Assembly (NCBI GenBank): GCA_012329085.1
Contig: JAAXQB010000306.1
Location: forward strand, 1-5,669
DNA from: Methanosarcinales archaeon
Lineage (GTDB): Archaea; Halobacteriota; Methanosarcinia; Methanosarcinales; Methanosarcinaceae
Length of the DNA stretch: 5,669 bases
Reading direction: 5' to 3'
The notes under the pieces were generated by a model that did no database searches, was not told where the DNA came from, and worked only from the letters and a program-made list of their open reading frames with translations. Below are positions 1 to 5,514 of the stretch, piece after piece. The first letter of the stretch is position 1. Each line of letters opens with the position of its first letter. The position numbers and the translations under genes are program-made.

Positions 1-395
1 CTAAGTTCATTGATTGAATCAATTGAAACCCTAACGCCTGTCTCAACTGCCATTAAAAGTTCAGCATCTGTTTTTGAATTGCCATTAAATAAAATTTTAT
101 TTTTTGGAATTCCTGCAAGGTGTGCCATATATAATTCTCCATCTGAGAATACATCTGCTCCAGCTCCAAGTTCAGCCATTATTTTAAGAATGGTTATATT
201 TCCATTTGCTTTTGCCGCGTAATATAAATCTGCATTGGGAAATGCCTTTTTATATCGTATAAAGTTTTCACGAACTCTTTCTTCATTTATAACAAAAAGC
301 GGAGATCCATAGGATTCAATGAGTTTTTTTGCTTGTTTTTTACCAATAAATAAATTATTATTTTCCACACTAAGATGATTTTTAATTTCAAACAT
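1..395 (-). CDS. lysA: Diaminopimelate decarboxylase, N-terminal part (cut by window edge)
   Basis: This enzyme decarboxylates meso-diaminopimelate to L-lysine, the last step of the diaminopimelate route, using pyridoxal phosphate in the cytoplasm. The visible 131 codons cover the start of the alanine-racemase-like TIM barrel. They include YYAAKANGN at residues 58-66, where K62 matches the lysine that binds the cofactor. They also include GAGADVFSDGEL (77-88) and FNGNSKTDAEL (103-113), all typical of the family. The ATG at 395 precedes a family-like opening (FIGKKQAKKLIESYGSPLFV). The upstream GAGATTGGT is only a weak ribosome-binding site. Family members are about 420 residues, so roughly two thirds lie left of the window. 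The gene is on the same strand as the SLC13 transporter but 185 bases downstream of it, with its own possible promoter. Other group IV decarboxylases (arginine, ornithine) are less likely given the motif wording. Confidence 0.93.
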   Translation of the reverse strand, partial: MFEIKNHLSVENNNLFIGKKQAKKLIESYGSPLFVINEERVRENFIRYKKAFPNADLYYAAKANGNITILKIMAELGAGADVFSDGELYMAHLAGIPKNKILFNGNSKTDAELLMAVETGVRVSIDSINEL

Positions 396-431
396 ATTTT
401 TACCAATCTCTTATTCTATTTAATATACCCA

Positions 432-512
432 ATTAGTGATTTTGAATTGAAACATTTATAGATATTGCAATAAATATCAATTAGCTTAAAATCGCTAATA
501 TATTTCACTAAT
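432..512 (-). promoter_or_regulatory. lysA upstream inverted repeat, possible operator or leader hairpin
   Basis: ATTAGTGATTTT at 432-443 is the inverted partner of AAAATCGCTAAT at 488-499. All 12 positions pair if one G-U is allowed, and pairing continues weakly to 450/481. A third copy of the core, CACTAAT, lies at 506-512. Read on the lysA strand, two ATTAGYG cores stand 13 bases apart upstream of the TATA-like sequence, and one inverted core lies near the predicted transcription start. This layout suits binding of a dimeric regulator around the lysA promoter, but the regulator is unknown. Confidence 0.4.
453..461 (-). promoter_or_regulatory. Possible TATA box of lysA
   Basis: CTATAAATG on the minus strand resembles an archaeal TATA box. 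It would place transcription start near 430, giving a leader of about 35 bases before the lysA ATG. It sits inside the loop of the inverted repeat at 432-499. In such AT-rich DNA the match alone is weak. Confidence 0.3.
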
Positions 513-580
513 TCTTTAATATTTGCTATAAAATTATGGGGTAAGCGTATTTATACATTTCTAAAAGCACGCATTGCGAT

Positions 581-1978
581 TTAGATTCCAATAAATTCAA
601 ACCATAAAAATCCAAGAGTTGAAATTAATATCAATGCAGCTATACTAATGACTGCTCCTGTTTTTATCATATCTTTTAATTCGATCTCTCCTGTACCATA
701 CGCAATTGCGTTTGGTGCTGTACTTACAGGTAATGCCATTGCCATAGAAGTTCCGATTGCAATACTTAGTACAAGAGGTGCGGTTGCATTTATTTGATAT
801 CCAACATCCCCAATTATTGGAATTAAAAGTGCAGCTGTCGCTGTGTTACTCATAAAAGTTGTCATAAATATTCCAACACCTGCAAATAACAATATTATGA
901 ATGGGATTGGCAATCCATAAACATCTATTTTATTAATTATTAAACATCCAAGTCCACTTGCTTGTATTGCATTGCTTAGTGTAAGACCACCACCAATTAA
1001 AAGTAAAATTTCCCATTGTACTTGATTAAAATCATCGTGTGTAAGAATATTAGAACCAAGAAATACTACTACTGGCATAAGTGCAATAATACTTATGCTA
1101 ATTCCATGAATGGTTCCCGTAAGCCATAATATTACAGTGGATAAAAAAATCCCAAGAACAAATAATTCATTTTTATTAAATTTCTTTTTTCCATTACCAT
1201 TATCGCCACCATTTGAATTATTTATTTGCATTTCAATAGCTTTGAAATTTTTTATAGTTGGTGGATACATTAAAAGTAATATTTTCCATATCAATAAAAG
1301 AAAAACAATTACAAGAGGGAGAGTTAAAATCATCCATTTTAAAAAATCAATCTCTATGCCTATTTGATGGAGATAAGATATTGCAATTGGGTTTGGAGGA
1401 GTTCCTACTGGAGTTCCAATACCGCCTGCGTTTGCTGCAAAAGGAATTCCAAGAATCATTGCCTTTTTAAAAGGATCTCCTTTTGGAATTTTAGAAATAA
1501 TGGGCAGAATTGAAACAAGCATTATGGCAGTTGTTGCTGTATTTGACATCCAAAATGATAAAAATGCCGTAGTTAATATAAGCCCAAGTAATACGAATTT
1601 TGGATTGGTTCCTGTGTGTGTTAGCATGTATTTAGATGCTCGTTCACCAAGCCCATACTTATGTATTGCAATTGATATGACAAATCCACCAAGAAGTAAA
1701 GCAATAACAGGACTAAAAAATGGCGCAAGTGCGTCTGTTGGTGTTAATATTCCAAATAAATTTGTTAAAATGACAATAACAAAAGCGGTTGCATGTAATG
1801 GAATGGCTTCTGTAATCCAAAGAATGGCGGCAATTGCAAGAATGCAGAGTGTTAATTTTGCATGCCCATAAATGTTTGGAATTGGTATAAGGTATATTAT
1901 GATTGGTATTATTATGGTTAAAAAAAATGAAATTTTTTTTTTATTTATGTTTTTTGATGTATTTTTAGTTTCCTGCAT
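581..1978 (-). CDS. DASS/SLC13-family anion symporter
   Basis: This is an integral membrane carrier of the divalent anion:sodium symporter family, which usually moves C4-dicarboxylates, citrate or sulfate with sodium. Both hallmark SNT motifs are present in their repeat contexts: WMSNTATTA (143-151; S145-N146-T147) and FMSNTATAA (375-383; S377-N378-T379). GIGTPVGTPPN (186-196) and ALPVSTAPNAIAYGTG (415-430) are the matching TPPN-type segments of the two inverted halves, and WEILLLIGGGLTLSNAI (322-338) is also family-typical. The 465 residues agree with the family length. The N-terminus is short and lysine-rich (1-16), and an Asn/Gly/Lys-rich hydrophilic loop (about 240-272) joins the halves. 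The ATG at 1978 is supported by AGATGAT six bases upstream. The substrate cannot be read from sequence; motif wording favours dicarboxylate over sulfate transport. The neighbours give no clue. Confidence 0.93.
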   Translation of the reverse strand: MQETKNTSKNINKKKISFFLTIIIPIIIYLIPIPNIYGHAKLTLCILAIAAILWITEAIPLHATAFVIVILTNLFGILTPTDALAPFFSPVIALLLGGFVISIAIHKYGLGERASKYMLTHTGTNPKFVLLGLILTTAFLSFWMSNTATTAIMLVSILPIISKIPKGDPFKKAMILGIPFAANAGGIGTPVGTPPNPIAISYLHQIGIEIDFLKWMILTLPLVIVFLLLIWKILLLMYPPTIKNFKAIEMQINNSNGGDNGNGKKKFNKNELFVLGIFLSTVILWLTGTIHGISISIIALMPVVVFLGSNILTHDDFNQVQWEILLLIGGGLTLSNAIQASGLGCLIINKIDVYGLPIPFIILLFAGVGIFMTTFMSNTATAALLIPIIGDVGYQINATAPLVLSIAIGTSMAMALPVSTAPNAIAYGTGEIELKDMIKTGAVISIAALILISTLGFLWFEFIGI

Positions 1979-1984
1979 ATTTAT

Positions 1985-1991
1985 ATCATCT
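1985..1991 (-). promoter_or_regulatory. Ribosome binding site of the SLC13 gene
   Basis: AGATGAT on the minus strand matches six of seven bases of the archaeal ideal AGGTGAT, six bases before the ATG at 1978. It supports this start rather than a later one. Confidence 0.55.
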
Positions 1992-2006
1992 AAATGAAGT
2001 TATGAG

Positions 2007-2171
2007 TTAAATAAGATAGTTTTGAATTTCTTTTATTGGATGCTTCATGACACCAATTCCTATTATGAAATACATTTTTAGAATGAGAATGAGTGTATAA
2101 CTATCTATCGAATATTTTCGAAAAGTTTCAGCACAAAGAAAATGAAATCGTGATAAATGAGAAACGAGAAA
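2007..2171 (-). other. Unassigned 54-codon open frame: gene relic or upstream ORF
   Basis: This minus-strand frame is open for 54 codons and stops 28 bases before the SLC13 start. Its later part reads MYFIIGIGVMKHPIKEIQ (ATG at 2075, second ATG at 2048), followed by NYLI and stop. The part before the first ATG (CAETFRKYSIDSYT) is also protein-like, which would suit the C-terminal remnant of a lost gene, possibly a transposase. I recognise no family. Alternatively the ATG at 2048, preceded by GGTG, could begin a 13-residue leader peptide. A hairpin at 2035-2057 (ATTGG/CCAAT plus two further pairs around a one-base bulge) would hold that GGTG and the ATG. Neither reading is secure. Confidence 0.25.
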
Positions 2172-2263
2172 TTAATTTTTTTTTTCTGAACATTATTCTG
2201 AAAAGTTTGAGTGTTAAGCATATATTTTGTAAAATAAATTAATTTTTTTGGTACATAATAATT

Positions 2264-2286
2264 ATTCATTTTTTGCAAAAATGAAT
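2264..2286. repeat. Perfect 10-bp inverted repeat with 3-base centre
   Basis: ATTCATTTTT (2264-2273) and AAAAATGAAT (2277-2286) are exact inverted copies around TGC. The site is about midway between the divergent starts. It could be an operator for either gene or a small hairpin. It lacks a following T-run, so it is not a good terminator. Confidence 0.5.
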
Positions 2287-2341
2287 TTTATAAATTGATA
2301 ATGATGGTGATGAAAAATCAAATTTATCAATAATATGACTA

Positions 2342-2378
2342 GTTTCAATCCTTGTTTTAATGGAATAAAGTCATAAAT
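2342..2378 (-). repeat. Solitary CRISPR-type repeat (no array)
   Basis: The plus strand starts GTTTCAATCCTTGTTTTAAT and continues GGA. Read on the minus strand as a 37-base unit, it begins ATTTATGA and ends ACAAGGATTGAAAC. From memory, the Methanosarcina mazei CRISPR repeat has the same length, the same 3' half apart from one base, and a similar ATTCGTGA 5' end. By my alignment 28 of 37 positions agree, with the mismatches mainly in the middle. No second copy occurs at spacer distance on either side, and there are no cas genes in the window. It may be the last remnant of an array, or a lone repeat kept for another role. Confidence 0.5.
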
Positions 2379-2474
2379 ACTATAAAAACTTCTTGTGCAA
2401 ATCAATTATGCAATTAAAACTCTAATATCTATTAAATCTTGTCATTCTTATTAAAATTGTTAAATTTTCTTCAA

Positions 2475-2482
2475 GTATATTG
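2475..2482 (+). promoter_or_regulatory. Possible TATA box of the helicase gene
   Basis: GTATATTG lies about 40 bases before the helicase ATG at 2520 and would give a leader of roughly 15 bases. An alternative, CTATAAAAA at 2380-2388, would give a leader of more than 100 bases. No ribosome-binding site is visible before 2520, which fits a short-leader message better. Both matches are weak in this base composition. Confidence 0.25.
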
Positions 2483-2519
2483 CATCACACTAAATAAAAC
2501 CACAAAGATTATTTAATCA

Positions 2520-5039
2520 ATGCATGCTATATTTACATTTATAATGATCTGGTCACTTATAAATATTGAAAAATCTTTCATTTCACTTTTTCTTATAAAA
2601 GATAGAAAAAAAACTCCGCTTTTTAAAGCTAAGTTTAATCTTAAACAAACAACAAAAGGATACCGTCCATATAAATTTAGAATTGTAAAAGATGGAAAAG
2701 AAGAAAATCATCCACCTGATAGATTAATCAAAATCCTAAGGCAATCAAATCGTATTATGGTTGCAAAACAGAAAATATCCGAATCTGATTTCATTAATAT
2801 GTTGAATGGATTTCAACTTAAATGCGAACTTGTGTCTGTATGTAGATTTTGCCTTATTAAAAATAAATTTAACTTTGTAAATAAAAAATCAATTAAATAC
2901 CATTCAGAATTTATATGCAAGGAGTGTGCAAAAGAAGAGCTTGATATAACAATTAAATCACTTAATTTTAGAGAGGATGCAATTGCACATATTTATTCAA
3001 CACTCATGCATTCAAAAGATTTAAATCGTGTTATCGATATGCTACATGCAGATACACTTGATTCAGAACTTACAAGATTTGATATGATTGGAACAAAAAC
3101 ACACACATCTAACGAGCGTTCTGAAAAATTAAAATCCCCAAAAATCAAAAATCTTAAAATATCCAATAGACTTAAAAAAATATTATTAAAAAAGTCAGAA
3201 AATTTACTACCTGTTCAAATGTTATCAATTGAGTCCGGACTTCTTAAAGGAAAAAGTCAATTAATAACATCTGTTACTGCAACAGGAAAAACACTAATTG
3301 GAGAAATTGCAGGAATTGAAAATATACTTAAAAATAAAGGTAAAATGTTATTTTTAGTTCCACTTGTGGCTCTTGCAAATCAAAAATACGATCAATTCAA
3401 AAAAAGATATTCGGAAATAGGGCTTAAAACGGCAATTCGTGTTGGAAGTGCAAGAATTAAGACTAAAAAAAAAATAGATAGAAGCAACTCTATTAATTCT
3501 GATATTATAGTTGGAACATACGAAGGAATTGATTACCTTCTTAGAACAAATCGTGCAGATTCACTTGGGGCAATAGGCACTATCGTTATTGATGAAGTCC
3601 ATACAATAGAAGATGAAGAGCGAGGGCATAGATTGGATGGTGTAATTTCTAGATTAAAATATATTGTACCAGATGCACAATTTATATATCTTTCAGCAAC
3701 AATTGCAAATCCTACTTTACTTGCAAATAAACTTAAAGCAACACTAATTGAATATGAATTTAGACCTGTGCCTATAGAACGACATCTTTTCTTTTGTGTG
3801 GAACAAGATAAATTAAAAATCATAACAGAACTTGTTTTAGATGAATATGGTAAAACTTCATCAAAAGGGCACAAAGGACAAACAATTATTTTTACAAATT
3901 CTAGAAAAAATTGTCATCAATTATCAGAACGATTGCCAATGAAATCGGCACCATATCATGGAGGACTTACTGATTACGAACGAAAAAAAATAGAGCATGA
4001 TTTTATAAGTGGAAAAACTCCAGTTGTTGTGACAACGGCAGCTCTTGCCGCAGGTGTTGATTTTCCTGCATCTCAAATAATTTTTGAATCTCTTGCGATG
4101 GGCATTGAATGGCTTACTATGCAGGACTTTTTACAAATGCTTGGGAGGGCAGGACGACCAGATTATCACGATATGGGAAAGGTAGTATTACTTCCAGTTC
4201 CAAATAAAACATATTCAGGAGCTGATTCAGATACAGAAGATACAATTGCACTTAAATTGTTAAAAGGCAAAATGTCATCTTCTTATATAGAATATGATGA
4301 AGAAGCACAAATGGAAGAAATTTTATCATCGGTTGCTATAACTTCTTCTAAAAGAGATCTTGAAAAAATTCATAAGGGTATGGTCGGATCATTCAATTTT
4401 AATACAATCTTTGCAAAATTAATGCGATATAAACTTATAAACATAAGTAAACTCAATAAAGATAATATTTCACTTACAGAATTTGGTAGCATTATAATAA
4501 GGCATTTCTTACCTGTTTCAAAAGCGTTTTTAATTCGCAATCTTGTGAGTATGGAGCATAATCCAATCAATATTGTGACAAATTTAGAATTCTTTGATGG
4601 GGCTTACTTTAAATATCATCATCAAATATCAAAATCTTTAAATATAAATATGCCTGCACGAGTGTTTCATGGTGCAGCTATTGATATTATTTTCGAGGGT
4701 GAAAATATAACAAAATTAGATTTGTATCTTCAGGAAATGATATTTAGATTTGCAAAAAATTTTCTTACATGTTCGTGTAAAGATACACCATATTGTGGTT
4801 GTGCAGAAAGAAAATTTTCAGAATATATCATAGATCTTAGAGTTAATGGATATGATCCATTTGAGATTATATCTGACATGGAAAATCAATATGGCATAAC
4901 TGCATATACAGGGGATGTATTTGATTATCTTGATTCAGTTATACGAAATCTTGATGCATTAGTAGGAATCGCATATATTCACTCAAAAAAAGATTTGTCA
5001 AATAAAGCAAAAATTTTAAGAAAATCTATAGAGGGTTGA
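2520..5039 (+). CDS. Ski2/Hel308-like SF2 helicase with N-terminal zinc-type domain (DUF5814 type)
   Basis: This is a predicted ATP-dependent nucleic-acid helicase; whether it acts on DNA or RNA is unknown. Residues 1-200 form an archaeal N-terminal domain with C108-x2-C111 and C133-x2-C136, a likely zinc site. The helicase core follows: TATGKT (253-258, motif I), LVPLVALANQ (279-288, Ia), GTYEGIDYLLR (332-342, Ib), DEVH (358-361, II), LSAT (391-394, III), TIIFTNSR (455-462, IV), TTAALAAGVDFPA (505-517, V) and QMLGRAGRP (539-547, VI). The tail has a second cysteine cluster, C751-x-C753-x5-C759-x-C761, then a helical end. All catalytic motifs are intact at 839 residues, and the architecture fits proteins I know from methanogens as DUF5814. 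The start is uncertain: no Shine-Dalgarno precedes ATG 2520 or the next ATG at 2544, and residues 1-26 are unusually hydrophobic, with family-like sequence clear from about residue 16. The gene stands alone, divergent from the transporter. Confidence 0.92.
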   Translation: MHAIFTFIMIWSLINIEKSFISLFLIKDRKKTPLFKAKFNLKQTTKGYRPYKFRIVKDGKEENHPPDRLIKILRQSNRIMVAKQKISESDFINMLNGFQLKCELVSVCRFCLIKNKFNFVNKKSIKYHSEFICKECAKEELDITIKSLNFREDAIAHIYSTLMHSKDLNRVIDMLHADTLDSELTRFDMIGTKTHTSNERSEKLKSPKIKNLKISNRLKKILLKKSENLLPVQMLSIESGLLKGKSQLITSVTATGKTLIGEIAGIENILKNKGKMLFLVPLVALANQKYDQFKKRYSEIGLKTAIRVGSARIKTKKKIDRSNSINSDIIVGTYEGIDYLLRTNRADSLGAIGTIVIDEVHTIEDEERGHRLDGVISRLKYIVPDAQFIYLSATIANPTLLANKLKATLIEYEFRPVPIERHLFFCVEQDKLKIITELVLDEYGKTSSKGHKGQTIIFTNSRKNCHQLSERLPMKSAPYHGGLTDYERKKIEHDFISGKTPVVVTTAALAAGVDFPASQIIFESLAMGIEWLTMQDFLQMLGRAGRPDYHDMGKVVLLPVPNKTYSGADSDTEDTIALKLLKGKMSSSYIEYDEEAQMEEILSSVAITSSKRDLEKIHKGMVGSFNFNTIFAKLMRYKLINISKLNKDNISLTEFGSIIIRHFLPVSKAFLIRNLVSMEHNPINIVTNLEFFDGAYFKYHHQISKSLNINMPARVFHGAAIDIIFEGENITKLDLYLQEMIFRFAKNFLTCSCKDTPYCGCAERKFSEYIIDLRVNGYDPFEIISDMENQYGITAYTGDVFDYLDSVIRNLDALVGIAYIHSKKDLSNKAKILRKSIEG

Positions 5040-5091
5040 AATTGTTGTAAAACTTTTGAAATTAACACTCATTTATTTTGAATAAACAAAC

Positions 5092-5127
5092 GCCCATTAG
5101 TTCCGAATGAGCTATTAATTTTTTTTT
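5092..5127 (+). terminator. Hairpin plus T-run after the helicase
   Basis: GCCCATT (5092-5098) pairs with AATGAGC (5106-5112) except for one C-A mismatch. TATTAA and nine T (5119-5127) follow. T-runs end transcription in archaea, and the position 53 bases past the helicase stop fits. The hairpin is also a diverged copy of the repeat unit at 5311-5339. Confidence 0.45.
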
Positions 5128-5151
5128 CAGTATATAATTTTATAAGTTAGA

Positions 5152-5161
5152 TTTATATAAT
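5152..5161. promoter_or_regulatory. TATA-like 10-mer, first copy
   Basis: TTTATATAAT is close to the archaeal TATA consensus and occurs again exactly at 5210-5219. The core TTATATAA is symmetric, so direction is not fixed. No gene starts at the expected distance on either strand. Confidence 0.25.
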
Positions 5162-5164
5162 GAA

Positions 5165-5194
5165 AAATCTGTGTCCTCTGCGGATAAAAGATTT
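5165..5194. repeat. CTGTGTCCTCTGCGG-type intergenic repeat in a short inverted repeat
   Basis: TCTGTGTCCTCTGCGG (5168-5183) followed by ATAAAAG resembles a dispersed intergenic motif (CTCTGCG...CTCTGCGG, often followed by TTAAAA) that I recall from many bacterial and archaeal genomes and whose function is unknown to me. Here it is flanked by AAATCT (5165-5170) and AGATTT (5189-5194), which are exact inverted copies. It stands out as a GC-richer island in very AT-rich DNA. Confidence 0.35.
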
Positions 5195-5209
5195 AAATAC
5201 ACCAAACCG

Positions 5210-5219
5210 TTTATATAAT
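5210..5219. promoter_or_regulatory. TATA-like 10-mer, second copy
   Basis: TTTATATAAT follows ACCAAACCG, a plausible purine-containing upstream element on the plus strand. A plus-strand start would fall near 5240-5245, about 35-40 bases before the compound palindrome. It is the best promoter candidate in this gene-free stretch, though AT bias makes chance matches common. Confidence 0.3.
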
Positions 5220-5279
5220 TTAAAACAATTTTATTAATATTTTAAATAATTATTTTTAATATTTCATAATTGCATCTTG

Positions 5280-5345
5280 TTTTTTATAGCTCGTTCGTTC
5301 AATCACGAGCAAACGCTCATTCGTTCAATCACGAGCTATAAAAAA
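5280..5345. repeat. Compound palindrome built from two 22-base hairpin units
   Basis: TTTTTTATAGCTCGT (5280-5294) and ACGAGCTATAAAAAA (5331-5345) are perfect 15-base inverted copies. Inside lie two tandem copies of a 22-base unit (5289-5310 and 5315-5336), identical except for one base (G5293/A5319) and separated by AAAC. Each unit is itself a stem (GCTCGT/ACGAGC) around the loop TCGTTCAATC. The DNA or RNA can therefore fold as two small hairpins or as one long stem with an inner GAGC-AAAC-GCTC hairpin. The T-run lies in the 5' arm and the A-run in the 3' arm, opposite to a bidirectional terminator. A miniature mobile element or a structured RNA are possible identities. Confidence 0.75.
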
Positions 5346-5365
5346 TATAAAATTGCGAGGGATGA

Positions 5366-5395
5366 TTATAAATTAGTAAAAAAACTAATTCATAA
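5366..5395. repeat. AT-rich hairpin with A6 loop
   Basis: AATTAGT (5371-5377) and ACTAATT (5384-5390) are perfect inverted copies around six A. After one mismatch, TTAT/ATAA adds four more pairs. On the minus strand the loop becomes T6 and another T6 follows at 5406-5411, so it may help end transcription of the histidine kinase, but it has almost no G or C in the stem. Confidence 0.4.
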
Positions 5396-5514
5396 TTTTC
5401 GTCTCAAAAAATCACACTTTTATTTTTTTAATGATGGAATATAGTAACAAAATGCATTATCCAATAATATCTCCATCTCCACATAATTGAAATTTCATTT
5501 ATTTTACCACACCC

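Larger units (their letters stand above)
1979..2519. other. Divergent intergenic region between transporter and helicase
   Basis: These 541 bases separate the two divergent start codons and hold no convincing complete gene. What can be seen is a 54-codon minus-strand open frame (2007-2171), a perfect palindrome (2264-2286), one CRISPR-type repeat (2342-2378), a run of ten T at 2176-2185, and an imperfect direct repeat centred on GAAAAGTTT (2119-2131 and 2199-2211, 80 bases apart). TATA-like sequences facing the helicase lie at 2380-2388 and 2475-2482. Confidence 0.6.
5040..5514. other. Convergent intergenic region rich in repeats and hairpins
   Basis: These 475 bases lie between the helicase stop and the histidine-kinase stop, and no credible protein gene was found. 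They contain a terminator-like hairpin (5092-5127), two identical TATA-like 10-mers (5152-5161 and 5210-5219), a GC-richer CTCTGCGG motif inside a short inverted repeat (5165-5194), a compound palindrome (5280-5345) and an AT-rich hairpin (5366-5395). A convergent junction needs only terminators, so this much structure is unexplained and could include an untranslated RNA. Confidence 0.6.

Noticed and set aside
10..222. Plus-strand 70-codon frame at the left edge
   Set aside because: It is antisense to lysA, whose conserved motifs are read from the minus strand here.
446..453. ATTGAAAC, the conserved end of many CRISPR repeats (also at 22-29)
   Set aside because: Only eight bases match, one copy is within lysA coding sequence, and no repeat extends from either.
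545..580. GCGT/ACGC inverted repeat after the SLC13 stop
   Set aside because: The arms are only four bases with a 20-base loop and no T-run follows, so a terminator cannot be supported.
1110..1871. Plus-strand open frames of 70-123 codons opposite the SLC13 gene
   Set aside because: They are antisense to a gene with clear family motifs and show no protein-like motifs of their own.
2119..2211. Imperfect direct repeat GAAAAGTTT with flanks, 80 bases apart
   Set aside because: The match is short and AT-rich, so chance is a sufficient explanation; noted only in the intergenic entry.
2301..2333. Ten-codon frame with a strong GGTGAT sequence
   Set aside because: The GGTGAT lies inside the frame, and no start codon at a suitable distance opens a longer frame.
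3533..4570. Minus-strand frames of 113 and 66 codons inside the helicase
   Set aside because: They overlap conserved helicase motifs on the opposite strand and resemble no family.
581..5039. A functional link between the transporter and the helicase as a divergent pair
   Set aside because: The two families share no known pathway and the 541-base gap argues against a common promoter unit.
5160..5237. 25-codon plus-strand frame starting at the first TATA-like box
   Set aside because: No ribosome-binding site, its ATG overlaps the TATA-like sequence itself, and the translation is not distinctive.
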